NCBI GenBank assembly: GCA_029976065.1
Contig: JARKNV010000022.1
Location: forward strand, 1 to 64,000
Direction: 5' to 3'
Length of the DNA stretch: 64,000 bases
DNA from: Selenomonadales bacterium
GTDB taxonomy: Bacteria > Bacillota > Negativicutes > Sporomusales > UBA7701
The position numbers and the translations under genes were made by a program. Below the pieces are notes generated by a model, which searched no databases, was not told where the DNA came from, and saw only the letters and a list, made by a program, of their open reading frames with translations. Below are positions 50,198 through 59,770 of this stretch, piece by piece; the stretch's first letter is position 1, and each line of letters starts with the position of its first letter.

Positions 50198-50282
50198 TTG
50201 TCTATCACTCCCCACACAAAATAGTATTCGGCTTTTTTTACAAAATCCTTGCCGGGCGTACGAAAAAACGGCGACAAACAAA

Positions 50283-50309
50283 TTGACAGACTTTTACAAA
50301 AAATTAACA
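50283..50309 (+). promoter_or_regulatory. PHO-box-like direct repeats upstream of the ppx-like/ppk operon
   Basis: TTTACA (50293-50298) and TTAACA (50304-50309) are separated by five bases, the classic Firmicutes PhoP spacing. TTGACA (50283-50288) lies four bases before them and ACTAAC five bases beyond. TTGACA may double as a -35 for CATAAT (50308-50313), 19 bases on. PhoP control under phosphate limitation would fit the polyphosphate genes. Confidence 0.6.
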
Positions 50310-50386
50310 TAATAACTAACCGGGAAAGAGGAATTTGGCCGGCAACACCCGAAGTTTTTAGTTATAAGCTTTTGGAGGCTAAATCC

Positions 50387-51940
50387 ATGTCCAACTTTTT
50401 CGGCGTAATGCATATCGGTTCCGAGCAAGTCAGCCTGCAGATAGTCGAGTACACCTCCCTGGGGGATATGAAAACCGTCGAGCGGGCCAGCTCGCAGGTC
50501 ACCCTCGGCGAGGAAACCTTCAAAACCGGTCGGATCAGTTTCGCCGCCGTTCGCGAACTGTGCGAGCTGCTGAAAGGCTACCGGCGGATCCTCCACGAAT
50601 ACGGCGTCAAAGAATACCGGCTGCTGGCCACCACCGCCATCCGCGAGGCGGACAACCAGCAGTACATCATCGACCAAGTCAGGCTGAAGACGGGCTTCAC
50701 GCTGGAAGTCGTCGACATGCTCCAGGAAATGTACCAGAAATACATCGCCCTGTTCCGCGACATCGAAGCCGAGGGCCTGTCCGGCGAGCAGGAGGGCATC
50801 CTGTTCGTCGACATCTCCTCCGGCGGACTGTCCTTCACCCTGTACGAGGCCGGTATTCTCCGCTACCAGCAGAACATCCACATCGGCGCGCTGCGCATCA
50901 AGGAGAGCTTTGAAAAATACCAGCGCGACTCCGCCCATTTCTACCAGGCCCTGACCGAATACATCTACAGCACCATCGACCTCGTCGAAATCGAGCTCAA
51001 CCAATACAAAATCAAATACCTCGTCCTGTCGGGAGCCGAAACCGGCCTGCTGCTCAAAATGCTGGGGCGGGACGAGGCCGCCAGGATATCCTATGTCGGC
51101 GTCGACGAGTTCCTTGCCCTGTACGACCGGGTCAAACAACTAAATCTGCCCCAGCTCATGCAGGCCTTCGACCTGTCCGAGAGCCGGGCCGAAATGGTTC
51201 TGCCCACCATCGTCCTCTACCAGCAAATCCTCGCCCTCAGCAACGTCGCGCAGATCGTTGTCTCCGGCGTGCAGTTCGGCGACGGCATCACCATCTCCCA
51301 TATCTCCGAAAAGAGCGGCGACCGGTGGCTGGACGTCGTCGAACAGCAGATCGTCAGCTTCGCCCACACCCTGGGCGAAAAATACCGGCACGACCCCAAG
51401 CACGCCGCCAGCGTGGAAAGCACCTCGCTGCTGCTGTTCGATCGCCTCGTCAAGGTTCACGGCCTCGGCAGGCGCGAACGCTTTTTGCTCAAAGTCGCCT
51501 GCATCCTTCACGACATCGGCAAATACGTCAGCCTTCGGCGGCACTACTTCTATTCCTACCGCCTGATCATCTCCTCCGACATCATCGGTTTTTCCGAGGA
51601 GGAGCGGGCGCTGATGGCCAATGTCGCCTACTACCACTCCAAAGGAACCCCGACCCTCAGCGACGTCAACTTCGCCGCCCTGTCGCCCGCCGGGCGGATA
51701 ACGCTCGCCAAACTGGCGGCCATTATCAGGGTGGCCGACGCCGTCGACCGCGGCCATCTGCAAAAGGCCACCATCGCCAACGTGGCGCTCTGCGGCGAAG
51801 AACTCATCATCACCGTTACCGCCGAACAGGATATATCCCTGGAGGAGTGGACCTTCATCGACAAGGCCGACTTCTTCGAGAACGTGTTCGGCATCCGGCC
51901 GATCCTGGCCCGACAGGGGGAAACGCCCGGTGTTCGATAA
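50387..51940 (+). CDS. degenerate Ppx/GppA-like domain with intact HD domain
   Basis: The 517-residue protein has the Ppx-HD layout, but its ASKHA motifs are altered. The DLGSNS position reads HIGSEQ (about 9-14), the acidic SGxxEA position reads DMLQEMYQK, and the DxGGGSTE position reads DISSGGLSF (about 143-151). The C-terminal HD domain keeps ILHDIGKYVSL (about 367-377). It is therefore probably not a phosphatase on polyphosphate and may be a sensor or regulator. The ATG at 50387 follows TTTTGGAGGCTAAATCC. It overlaps the ppk1 start by eleven bases. Confidence 0.8.
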   Translation: MSNFFGVMHIGSEQVSLQIVEYTSLGDMKTVERASSQVTLGEETFKTGRISFAAVRELCELLKGYRRILHEYGVKEYRLLATTAIREADNQQYIIDQVRLKTGFTLEVVDMLQEMYQKYIALFRDIEAEGLSGEQEGILFVDISSGGLSFTLYEAGILRYQQNIHIGALRIKESFEKYQRDSAHFYQALTEYIYSTIDLVEIELNQYKIKYLVLSGAETGLLLKMLGRDEAARISYVGVDEFLALYDRVKQLNLPQLMQAFDLSESRAEMVLPTIVLYQQILALSNVAQIVVSGVQFGDGITISHISEKSGDRWLDVVEQQIVSFAHTLGEKYRHDPKHAASVESTSLLLFDRLVKVHGLGRRERFLLKVACILHDIGKYVSLRRHYFYSYRLIISSDIIGFSEEERALMANVAYYHSKGTPTLSDVNFAALSPAGRITLAKLAAIIRVADAVDRGHLQKATIANVALCGEELIITVTAEQDISLEEWTFIDKADFFENVFGIRPILARQGETPGVR

Positions 51941-54023
51941 ACACGACTACTTCATCAACCGGGAACTGAGCTGGCTGAAGTTCAACCTGCGCGTCCTGCG
52001 CGAAGCCCAGGACAAGCGCAACCCGCTCCTGGAGAGAGTGCGCTTCATCGGCATCACCGGCTCGAATCTCGACGAATTCTACATGATCCGCGTTGCCGGC
52101 CTCCGGCGGCAGCTCGAAAACGGCGTCAACAAGCTCGACGCGGCCGGGCTGACGGTGGAGGAACAACTGCGTCAGATCTCGCTGAGCACGCGCGAACTGG
52201 TGAAAAAGATGTACAACTACCTGCGGGTGCTGAGGCGGGAGATGGAGAAGGAAGACATCTTCTTCGCCACCGTCGAGGACCTGCCGGACAAAAACCGCGC
52301 CTGGACGGAGCGTTACTTCCACCACACCATCTATCCCGTCCTTACGCCGCTCGCCGTCGATTCCAGCCACCCCTTCCCCTTCCTCCTCAACCGCAGCCTC
52401 AACCTCGCCGTCGAACTCCGCCAGGACGGCGAAACCAGGACGGCCGTCATCCAGGTGCCCAGCGTGCTGCCCCGGATAGTCGAAACCCCGGCGATCGGCC
52501 GCAAGCGGCGGTTCGTCTTTCTTGAGGAAATAATCAAAGCCTATTGCGACGAGCTCTTCCACGGCTATGACGTCAAGGAAGTCACCCCGTTCCGCATCAC
52601 CCGCAACGCCGACCTGTCCATCGACGAAGAAGAGGCCGACGATCTGCTGGCCGAGGTCCAGAAATCGCTCCGTCAGCGCAAACGCGGGCAAACGGTGCGC
52701 CTCGAAATCGCCAAAACGGCCAGCCGTTCCATGCGGGAATTCATCATCGACAGCCTCAAAATCGCCGAACAGGACGTGTTCGAAATCCGCGGCCCGATCG
52801 ACACCAGCTACTTCATGCGGTTCGCCGATCTGCCCGGCGGCAGCCGGCTGCGCTACGAGCCGTTCATCCCTGCCGTGCCCGCCGATCTCGTGGGCGAGGA
52901 AGACCTGTTCGCCGCCATCCGCCGGCGCGAGATACTTCTCCACCATCCCTACGAATCGTTCGCCCCGGTGGTCGAATTCATCCGCCGCGCCGCCGTCGAC
53001 CCTCAGGTGCTGGCCATCAAACAGACCCTCTACCGCGTCGGCGGCGACTCGCCGATCGTCGCCGCGCTGGCCCAGGCGGCCGAAAACGGCAAGCAGGTCA
53101 CCGTGCTGGTCGAACTGAAGGCGCGCTTCGACGAGGAGAACAACATCCTCTGGGCCCGCCGGCTTGAAGAGGCCGGCTGCCATGTTATCTACGGGCTCGT
53201 CGGCCTCAAGACCCACGCCAAGATCGCCCTGGTGGTGCGCAAGGAGACCGCCGGCATCAAACGCTACGTCCATCTCGGCACAGGCAACTACAACGACGTC
53301 ACCGCCAAGCTCTACACCGACCTGGGGCTGTTCACCGCCAACGACCAGATCGGGGCCGACGCCTCCGCCTTCTTCAACGTCATCTCCGGCTACTCCGACC
53401 CGCCGGTATGGAACAAATTCGCCGTTGCCCCCATCGGCCTCAGGCAGAAATTCTACGAACTGATCGACCGGGAGATCGGCTTCGCCCGCTCCGGCAAGCC
53501 GGCCCGCATCATCGCCAAAGTCAACTCCCTCGTCGACAAGGAAGTCGTCCGCAAACTCTACGAAGCGTCCAACGCCGGCGTGAAAATCGACCTCATCGTC
53601 CGCGGCATCTGCCAGCTCAGACCCGGCATCCCCGACGTGAGCGACACAATCACCGTCAGAAGCATCGTCGGCCGCTTCCTTGAGCATAGCCGGATATTCC
53701 TGTTCGCCAACGGCGGCGACGAACGCGTATTTCTGTCCAGCGCCGACTGGATGTTCCGCAACCTCAGCGAGCGGGTCGAACTCCTCTTCCCGGTGGACGA
53801 CCCCGCCCACGTCGAGCGCATCAGGGCCATTCTCGACCTCTTTCTGCAGGACAGCCAGAAAGCCTATGTAATGAGAACCGACGGCAGTTACCGCCGCGCG
53901 GACAAACGGGCCCGCAACATCAGCAGCCAGGAGGAACTCCTTCTTCAGGCCAGCCAGGCCGCCATGGCCGAGGACGTGCCGCTCGAAAAGCGGCTGAAGC
54001 CCGCCTACCGCCGCGGCGAGTAG
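51930..54023 (+). CDS. ppk1: polyphosphate kinase 1 (Ppk1)
   Basis: Ppk1 polymerises the gamma-phosphate of ATP into polyphosphate and can run in reverse. The 697-residue protein has the expected N domain (FINRELSWLKFNLRVL), head domain and two catalytic PLD-like C domains. The phospho-accepting histidine is in GLKTHAKIALV (about 426-436), and YVHLGTGNYND (about 446-456) and VRGICQLRPG follow. The GTG start at 51930 overlaps the ppx-like gene by 11 bases, so translation is coupled and the two products are made together. Confidence 0.96.
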   Translation: MFDKHDYFINRELSWLKFNLRVLREAQDKRNPLLERVRFIGITGSNLDEFYMIRVAGLRRQLENGVNKLDAAGLTVEEQLRQISLSTRELVKKMYNYLRVLRREMEKEDIFFATVEDLPDKNRAWTERYFHHTIYPVLTPLAVDSSHPFPFLLNRSLNLAVELRQDGETRTAVIQVPSVLPRIVETPAIGRKRRFVFLEEIIKAYCDELFHGYDVKEVTPFRITRNADLSIDEEEADDLLAEVQKSLRQRKRGQTVRLEIAKTASRSMREFIIDSLKIAEQDVFEIRGPIDTSYFMRFADLPGGSRLRYEPFIPAVPADLVGEEDLFAAIRRREILLHHPYESFAPVVEFIRRAAVDPQVLAIKQTLYRVGGDSPIVAALAQAAENGKQVTVLVELKARFDEENNILWARRLEEAGCHVIYGLVGLKTHAKIALVVRKETAGIKRYVHLGTGNYNDVTAKLYTDLGLFTANDQIGADASAFFNVISGYSDPPVWNKFAVAPIGLRQKFYELIDREIGFARSGKPARIIAKVNSLVDKEVVRKLYEASNAGVKIDLIVRGICQLRPGIPDVSDTITVRSIVGRFLEHSRIFLFANGGDERVFLSSADWMFRNLSERVELLFPVDDPAHVERIRAILDLFLQDSQKAYVMRTDGSYRRADKRARNISSQEELLLQASQAAMAEDVPLEKRLKPAYRRGE

Positions 54024-54054
54024 AAGTTTTCCGCGGGGCGGGGGCGTGCCCCTC

Positions 54055-54083
54055 TTGACGGGCTATGCCCCACCACTTATACT
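54055..54083 (+). promoter_or_regulatory. promoter of the riboswitch leader
   Basis: TTGACG (54055-54060) and TATACT (54078-54083) have a 17-base spacer. Transcription from about 54090 would give a leader of about 200 bases before the larA-like start. Confidence 0.75.
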
Positions 54084-54125
54084 ATATTGTAATACATGTA
54101 TAATGTATACAGGCACAGTTTATGA

Positions 54126-54236
54126 TGGAAGTGCGCCTAGGGTTCCGGCCGCGCCCGCGGCGTCTGGTCCGAGCGGCGCAAGACCCTGCGACAGGGTCGA
54201 CACCGTGGGTGCAAAATACCCCAGCGGAAAGTTCCA
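54126..54236 (+). ncRNA. ykkC-family riboswitch aptamer (subtype 2-like)
   Basis: The conserved ykkC core CTAGGGTTCCGG (54137-54148) and CTGGTCCGAG (54164-54173) are present. Pairings fit the family: P1 TGGAA (54126-54130) with TTCCA (54232-54236); GCGCC (54133-54137) with GGCGC (54175-54179); GCCGC (54148-54152) with GCGGC (54157-54161); GACCCTG (54182-54188) with CAGGGTC (54192-54198); and the GGGT-ACCC P3 hairpin (54207-54221) after ACACCG. The 3' core reads CCAGCGGAAAG. This resembles the CCCAGGCGG of ppGpp/PRPP subtypes more than the CCCGGGAGA of the guanidine-I subtype. The ligand is thus not settled. Confidence 0.82.
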
Positions 54237-54267
54237 CAGGGAATTTTCGCTGGGGTTTTCTAATTTT
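54219..54267 (+). terminator. riboswitch-controlled terminator
   Basis: CCCCAGCG (54219-54226) pairs with CGCTGGGG (54248-54255), extended by AAA/TTT and TTCC/GGGAA pairs, and is followed by TTTTCTAATTTT. The 5' arm uses bases of the aptamer's P3 and P1 core. Ligand binding should therefore block the terminator, an ON switch. Confidence 0.8.
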
Positions 54268-54289
54268 CTTACAGGGGAGAGTGGCGGTT

Positions 54290-55582
54290 ATGGCAGAATA
54301 CACGCTTCCTTTCGGCAGCGGCACGGTCACGTTCGCCCTGCCGGCGGCGCGGAGCATCCAGGTGGTCGACGGCAAACCCGTCCCGCCGGTCAAGGATATC
54401 GCCGCCGCCGTGCGCCAGGCTCTCGCTCGCCCGATCGGCACGCCGCCCCTCGGGCAAGTGGTGGTTCCCGGCGACCGCGTGGCCGTCGTCGCCAGCGACC
54501 TGACCCGCAGCGGCCTTCGCCATGACCTCTTCCTGCCCGTGCTGCTCGACGAACTTAACGCTGCCGGCATCCCCGACCGGGACATAACCCTCGTCGTGGC
54601 TCTCGGCGCCCACCGCTGCCATACATCGGACGAGAACCTGACCGTCTACGGGCCGGAAATCGTCAGCCGCGTCCGCATCGCCCAAAGCTTCGCCGGCGAC
54701 CCGGACGGCTTCATACTTCTCGGCACCACCTCCCGCGGCGTGGCCGCAAGGCTCAGCCGCCACGTCGCCGCTGCCGACAAAGTAATCCTCACCGGCGGCA
54801 TCGTCTACCACTCCATGGCCGGGTTCGCCGGCGGCCGGAAAAGCCTCGTCCCCGGCGTGGCTGCCTACGAAACCATCCAGGCCAACCACCGCTTCTGCCT
54901 GAGCGACACCCCCGGCGGCGGCCTCAACCCCCTCTGCGGCAGCGGCCTCTTAGCCGGCAACCCGCTCCACGAAGACCAGCTGGAAATCGCCGCCATGCTC
55001 GCCCCCGCCTTCCTGCTCAACGTCATCCCCGCGCCCGCCGGCGGCATCGCCGGCTTCGTCGCCGGCCACTGGCGCGAGGCGTGGGAGGAGGGCTGCCGGC
55101 GGGTGGCCGCCATCTACGGCGTGCCTGTCCGCGAGAAGACCGACCTTGTCATCGCGTCCGCCGGCGGCTACCCCAAGGACATAAACTTCTACCAGGCCAC
55201 CAAGGCCACTGAAAACGCCCTGGCGGCCTGCAAACAGGGCGGCGTCGTCATCGCCCTCCTGGAATGCCGTCAGATTGCCGAGCCGCCCGACTTCAGCGGC
55301 TGGTTCGACATTACCTCGCTCGCCGAGCGGGAGAGCGGGCTGAGAGAACGATTTACCGTGCCGGGCTTCGTGGCCTTGAAAACCGGCCTCGATGCCCGGC
55401 GGATCCCTCATATCATCGTCACCCTGCCGGAAAACCGCGCCTTCATCGCCAAGGCGGGCATGACGCCGGCAGACTGCTTCGGCGCGGCCCTGGCGCTCGC
55501 CGAAGCCAGGCTCGGGCGCACGGACTACACCGTCACCGTGATGCCCCACGCCGCCGAAACCCTGCCGCTCCCGGCCGGGTGA
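54290..55582 (+). CDS. LarA-family (nickel-pincer racemase-like) protein
   Basis: LarA enzymes use a nickel-pincer nucleotide to racemise or epimerise 2-hydroxy acids. The 430-residue protein has [13 protein letters not shown] (about 102-114) and [21 protein letters not shown] (about 169-189), which hold the conserved histidines and lysine of LarA, plus [17 protein letters not shown] (about 287-303). No LarB, LarC or LarE is nearby. The substrate may not be lactate. GGGGAGAG precedes the ATG at 54290, and expression depends on the riboswitch. Confidence 0.82.
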   Translation: MAEYTLPFGSGTVTFALPAARSIQVVDGKPVPPVKDIAAAVRQALARPIGTPPLGQVVVPGDRVAVVASDLTRSGLRHDLFLPVLLDELNAAGIPDRDITLVVALGAHRCHTSDENLTVYGPEIVSRVRIAQSFAGDPDGFILLGTTSRGVAARLSRHVAAADKVILTGGIVYHSMAGFAGGRKSLVPGVAAYETIQANHRFCLSDTPGGGLNPLCGSGLLAGNPLHEDQLEIAAMLAPAFLLNVIPAPAGGIAGFVAGHWREAWEEGCRRVAAIYGVPVREKTDLVIASAGGYPKDINFYQATKATENALAACKQGGVVIALLECRQIAEPPDFSGWFDITSLAERESGLRERFTVPGFVALKTGLDARRIPHIIVTLPENRAFIAKAGMTPADCFGAALALAEARLGRTDYTVTVMPHAAETLPLPAG

Positions 55583-55610
55583 GGCGCGCCTCAATTTAGG
55601 AGGGATTTAT

Positions 55611-56909
55611 TTGTATTGGAATAAACCGATGGAAACCATGAGCCGGCCGGAACTGGCGGCCTTGCAGACCACCAGGCTGCGCGATACCGTCGACCGCGCC
55701 TACCGCCAAGTGCCGTTCTACCGCAGCCGGATGCAGGCCGCCGGCCTGCTGCCCGAAGACGCCGCCAGCCTCGACAACATCGGGCGGCTGCCCTTCACCA
55801 CCAAACAGGACATGCGCGACAACTACCCCTACGGCCTGTTCGCCGTGCCGCCGGCTGAAATCGTCCGCATCCACGCTTCCAGCGGCACCACCGGCAAACC
55901 GACCGTCGTCGGCTACACCAAGCGCGACATCGGCATCTGGGCCGAGGTCATGGCGCGCACGCTGACCGCGGCTGGCGCCAGCCGCCAGTCCTACATCCAG
56001 GTGGCCTACGGCTACGGCCTGTTCACCGGCGGCCTGGGCGTCCACTACGGCGCCGAACTCGTCGGCGCGTCCGTCATCCCCGTTTCGAGCGGCAACACCG
56101 CCCGGCAGATAATGCTCATGAAAGACTTCGGCACCACCCTGCTGGCCTGCACGCCGTCCTATGCCCTCTACATCGCCGAAACCCTCGGTGAAATGGGCCT
56201 CGAGCCCAAGGACCTCTCGCTGCGCGCCGGCGTCTTCGGGGCCGAGCCGTGGTCGGAACGCATGCGCAAGGAAATCGAGGCCCGCCTGTCGATCAAGGCC
56301 ATCGACATCTACGGCCTCAGTGAAATCATCGGCCCGGGCGTGGCCAGCGAATGCGAGTGCCAGGAAGGCCTGCACATCAACGAAGACCACTTCTACCCCG
56401 AAATCATCAACCCCGTGACAGGAGAAACGCTGCCGGACGGCGAAAAGGGCGAACTGGTGCTGACCACCATCACCAAAGAAGGCATGCCCATGATCCGCTA
56501 CCGCACCCGCGACCTCACGGTGCTCAACCGCAAGCCGTGCGCCTGCGGGCGGACGCTCGTGCGCATGGGCAAGGTGCTGGGGCGCAGCGACGACATGCTC
56601 ATAATCCGGGGCGTCAACGTCTTTCCCTCCCAGGTGGAGACCGTGCTCCTCGGCCTCGGCGAAACCTCGCCCCACTACCAGCTTATCGTCGACCGCGAAG
56701 ACAACCTCGACAAACTCACCGTCCTCGTCGAACTCACCGAGGCGCTGTTCTCCGACGAGGTTCGCCGGCTGGAAACGCTCGAGCACAGGATCGAAGCCGC
56801 CCTGGCCAGCGTGCTCGGGGTGACGGCCCAGGTGCGCCTGGTGGGGCCGAAGAGCATCGAGCGCAGCGAAGGCAAAGCCAAACGGGTTATCGACAACCGC
56901 AAACTGTAA
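55611..56909 (+). CDS. phenylacetate-CoA ligase family (PaaK-like) adenylate-forming enzyme
   Basis: The 432-residue protein activates an aryl or short carboxylic acid to its CoA thioester. The P-loop [16 protein letters not shown] (about 87-102), [10 protein letters not shown] (about 234-243) and the C-terminal hinge [19 protein letters not shown] (about 325-343) are diagnostic of PaaK. Fermenters use such ligases for aryl acetates from aromatic amino acids. The start is the TTG at 55611, with AGGAGGGA upstream. It is followed by an ACT-domain gene, a common pairing. Confidence 0.88.
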   Translation: MYWNKPMETMSRPELAALQTTRLRDTVDRAYRQVPFYRSRMQAAGLLPEDAASLDNIGRLPFTTKQDMRDNYPYGLFAVPPAEIVRIHASSGTTGKPTVVGYTKRDIGIWAEVMARTLTAAGASRQSYIQVAYGYGLFTGGLGVHYGAELVGASVIPVSSGNTARQIMLMKDFGTTLLACTPSYALYIAETLGEMGLEPKDLSLRAGVFGAEPWSERMRKEIEARLSIKAIDIYGLSEIIGPGVASECECQEGLHINEDHFYPEIINPVTGETLPDGEKGELVLTTITKEGMPMIRYRTRDLTVLNRKPCACGRTLVRMGKVLGRSDDMLIIRGVNVFPSQVETVLLGLGETSPHYQLIVDREDNLDKLTVLVELTEALFSDEVRRLETLEHRIEAALASVLGVTAQVRLVGPKSIERSEGKAKRVIDNRKL

Positions 56910-56924
56910 GGGGGAGCGACAACC

Positions 56925-57353
56925 ATGATCATCAAGCAAATCTCGGTTTTCCTCGAGAACAAGCCGGGCACGCTGGCGCAGGTGCTGACCGTCCTGGGCG
57001 AGAACAACTTCAACCTCCGGGCCCTGTCGGTCGCCGACACCGCCGATTTCGGCATCCTCAGGCTGGTGGTCAACGAGCCCGACAAGGTCGAGCAGGCCCT
57101 CAAAGGGGCAAGCCTCGCCGTCAAAACGACCCCCGTGCTGGCCATGAAAATTTCCGACAAGCCGGGCGGGCTGCTGGCCGAGGTCAATAAACTCACCGCC
57201 GCCAACATAAACATCGAATACATCTACGCCTTTGCCGCCGCGGCCGCCGACGAGGCGCGGGTCGTGCTCAAGGTGGACGACCTCGCCAAAGCCGAGAAGA
57301 TACTGAACGGCGAAAAGACCGACGGCGGCGACGGACCGAATTTCTACTGGTGA
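56925..57353 (+). CDS. tandem ACT-domain protein
   Basis: The 142-residue protein contains two ACT repeats: IIKQISVFLENKPGTLAQVL (about 2-21) and KISDKPGGLLAEVNKLTAANINIEYIYAF (about 71-99, in pieces). ACT domains bind amino acids and regulate partner enzymes. Next to PaaK it is inferred to sense an aromatic or branched amino acid. GGGGGAGCGACAACC precedes the ATG, 15 bases after paaK; a terminator follows. Confidence 0.88.
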   Translation: MIIKQISVFLENKPGTLAQVLTVLGENNFNLRALSVADTADFGILRLVVNEPDKVEQALKGASLAVKTTPVLAMKISDKPGGLLAEVNKLTAANINIEYIYAFAAAAADEARVVLKVDDLAKAEKILNGEKTDGGDGPNFYW

Positions 57354-57390
57354 ATTTAAGCCGGTCTGACCCTGAATTTCATCGGCTCTT

Positions 57391-57417
57391 GGGGACGCAA
57401 ACGCGCCCCCCTTTTTT
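57391..57417 (+). terminator. terminator of the larA-like/paaK/ACT operon
   Basis: GGGGACGC-AAAC-GCGCCCC forms a stem with one A-C mismatch, followed by CCTTTTTT. Confidence 0.75.
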
Positions 57418-57545
57418 GTTCCTGCGGCAGCCGCATAGCAAGGCGCTTATGGACCTATAAACGATTTCGATTAGCCAAAAAACCGTTTTGGGAGGGGAAT
57501 GAGCAAATAAGGTTTAAACAAGAAGAGAGAAATATTTCGAGATTT

Positions 57546-57563
57546 CCGTGAATTGTTTCACAA
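57546..57563. promoter_or_regulatory. Rex-like operator upstream of the molybdoenzyme-hydrogenase operon
   Basis: CCGTGAATTGTTTCACAA matches the Rex consensus TTGTGAA-N4-TTCACAA, with a perfect right half and two mismatches at the outer left edge. It lies 27 bases before the start codon. Rex represses fermentation and respiratory genes when NADH/NAD+ is low, a fitting control for hydrogenase. Confidence 0.55.
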
Positions 57564-57590
57564 TTTGGAACGGGAGGCGAAGAAACGAAT

Positions 57591-59768
57591 ATGTGGGCCA
57601 GCAAGTTCCCGCGACGGACCTTCCTCAAAGCCACGGCCGCCACAGCAGCCGCCGTGGGTGCGGGGGATGTCTTTTCCTTCGGCGAGTGGATGAAACAGGC
57701 CAATGCCGCTCCGGTGACCAAGATTCCGTCCCTCTGTGAAACCTGCTCGGCGGCGTGCGGCATGTGGGTGCACGTCAAGAACGGCCGGATTTGGAAGGTC
57801 ACCGGCCAGAAGGATCATTCCCAGAGCAGGGGGCAACTGTGCGCCCGCGGGCACGCAGGCATCGCCCAGGCCTATCACAAGGACCGCATCACCCACCCCA
57901 TGAAGCGCGTCGGCGAAAACGACTTCGTGCCGGTCTCCTGGGAGCAGGCGTACAGCGAAATCGCCGCCAAGCTCAAAAAAGTGCTCCAGGAACACGGACC
58001 CGACAAAGTCTTCTTTTCCCACAATCCCCGGCCGACCAACGCTTTCTATTGGCCGCGCCTCATGGCGGCCGTCGGCTCGAACACCATCCAGTCCCACCAC
58101 TCCATGTGCAGCACCGGCCGCGACGTCGCCTACAAATGGACGACCGGCGGCATGGCCACCGCCGACCTGGGCAAGACCAAATATATCGTCTTCCTCGGCC
58201 GCAACTACGTCGAGGGCCTCTCGCCCTCCTCGGCGGCCGGCATGGCGGCCGCCCACGAAAAGGGCACCACCATCATCGTCGTCGACCCCCGCCACAGCAA
58301 TGCCTGCCTGTTCGCCACCGAGTGGGTGCCGATCAGGCCGGGCACCGACCTCGCCCTGCTGCTGGCCGTCGCCAACGTCCTCATCGCCGAGGACCTCTAC
58401 GACAAAGAGTTCGTTGACGAATGGTGCGCCGGCTTCGACGAGTTCAAGAAAGGCATGAAAGAGTACACTCCCGAGTGGGCGTCCGCCGTCACCGACATCC
58501 CCGCCGCCATCATCTACGCCATCGCCCGCGGCCTGGGCAAGAACAGGCCCGCCAGCTGTATCGAGCAGGGCTACAAGGCGCCCAACGGCTGCAACTACGC
58601 CAACGGCACCCAGATGTTCCGCATGGTCGCCTGCGTCAACGCCCTGCTCGGCAACTACGGCCAGGACGGCGGCATGAAATTCCCCAATGCCCCCAGACTC
58701 GGCTCGCTCGACGCCAAAAAATACCCGGCCCCGCCCAAATCCAAGGCCGCCCGCTGCGACGGCGTCGGCATCAAGGGCGAGTTCCCCCTCTGCCAGACCA
58801 GCCAGGGCATCGTCCACGTGATGCCCCAGCGGGCGCTCGAAGGCAAAGCCAAAGCCGGTTTCCTCTACCGCATCAACGTCGCCCGCAACGCCCCCGATCC
58901 CGAACTGCTCACCAGAGGCTACAAAGCCCTCGACCTCTTCGTCGTCTGCGACATCAAATGGTCCGAGTCGGCGATGTGCGCCCACTACGTCCTGCCGGAG
59001 TGCAGCGCCGCCGAGCGCGAGGACCTGCCGGCCATAGTCGGCGCGGCCGTCACCATGCGCACCGCCGCCATCGACCCCGTCCACGCCGAAACCAAGCCCC
59101 TGCCGGACATCGTCACCGAATTCGCCGGCTACATGGGCCTCGAGCAATACTTCAACTTCACCCGCGAGGACGTCGCCGCCGCCATGGTCAAGCCGCTGGG
59201 CGTCACCCTCGACGACCTCAGAGCCAAAGGCACCGTCAAGGTCAAAGCCCCGGCCGCCAAGCCGCTCAGCTTCGCCACCGGGTCCAAGAAAGTCGAACTC
59301 TACTGCAAAGCCTTCGCCGACCACGGCTTCAAGCCGGTGCCCGAATGGGAGCCGCCCTACGCCAAAGCCGGCAAGGACAGCTTCGTCCTCATCCACGGCA
59401 AACAGGGCTTCCTGTCCCACACCACCAGCATCAGCGACCCTTACCTCCTGGCCGTCGCCAAACGGGGCGATCTGGAGCGGCTGTGGATCAACGCCGACCG
59501 GGCCAAGAAAATGGGCATCAGGAATGGTGACCTCGTCGAAGTCGCCTCGCCGCAGGCCAAGCGGCGCGTCAGAGTCAAAGTAACTGAGCGCGTCCACCCC
59601 GACGCCGCCTACCTGCCCGCCGGCTACGGCCGTTTCGCCCCCTTCCTCAAAACGGGCGTCGGCTACGGCATCAACCCCAACGACTTCGTCCCCTGCCGGG
59701 CGGAAGCCATCTCCGGCCACGCCATGATGATGGAAGTCACCGTCACCGTCAGAAAGGCGGGTGAATAA
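57591..59768 (+). CDS. Tat-exported molybdopterin oxidoreductase (PsrA/PhsA-like)
   Basis: The 725-residue catalytic subunit has a Tat signal (FPRRTFLKATAATAAAVG, about 6-23). An N-terminal [4Fe-4S] motif, CETCSAACGMW...QLCARGH, spans about 49-89, with C-x2-C-x3-C and a distant fourth cysteine. A SHHSMCSTGRD segment (about 166-176) has a cysteine that fits the molybdenum ligand of PsrA/PhsA/FdhN-like enzymes. It may reduce sulfur compounds or another acceptor, or act on a different substrate. GGGAGGCGAAGAAACGAAT precedes the ATG. Its neighbours are a ferredoxin subunit and [NiFe] hydrogenase. Confidence 0.9.
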   Translation: MWASKFPRRTFLKATAATAAAVGAGDVFSFGEWMKQANAAPVTKIPSLCETCSAACGMWVHVKNGRIWKVTGQKDHSQSRGQLCARGHAGIAQAYHKDRITHPMKRVGENDFVPVSWEQAYSEIAAKLKKVLQEHGPDKVFFSHNPRPTNAFYWPRLMAAVGSNTIQSHHSMCSTGRDVAYKWTTGGMATADLGKTKYIVFLGRNYVEGLSPSSAAGMAAAHEKGTTIIVVDPRHSNACLFATEWVPIRPGTDLALLLAVANVLIAEDLYDKEFVDEWCAGFDEFKKGMKEYTPEWASAVTDIPAAIIYAIARGLGKNRPASCIEQGYKAPNGCNYANGTQMFRMVACVNALLGNYGQDGGMKFPNAPRLGSLDAKKYPAPPKSKAARCDGVGIKGEFPLCQTSQGIVHVMPQRALEGKAKAGFLYRINVARNAPDPELLTRGYKALDLFVVCDIKWSESAMCAHYVLPECSAAEREDLPAIVGAAVTMRTAAIDPVHAETKPLPDIVTEFAGYMGLEQYFNFTREDVAAAMVKPLGVTLDDLRAKGTVKVKAPAAKPLSFATGSKKVELYCKAFADHGFKPVPEWEPPYAKAGKDSFVLIHGKQGFLSHTTSISDPYLLAVAKRGDLERLWINADRAKKMGIRNGDLVEVASPQAKRRVRVKVTERVHPDAAYLPAGYGRFAPFLKTGVGYGINPNDFVPCRAEAISGHAMMMEVTVTVRKAGE

Positions 59769-59770
59769 CC

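Noticed and set aside
54126-54236. NiCo or guanidine-I riboswitch before the nickel-dependent larA-like gene
   Set aside because: No NiCo four-way junction signatures are present. The CTAGGGTTCCGG/CTGGTCCGAG core is ykkC-type, but the 3' core differs from the guanidine-I CCCGGGAGA pattern.
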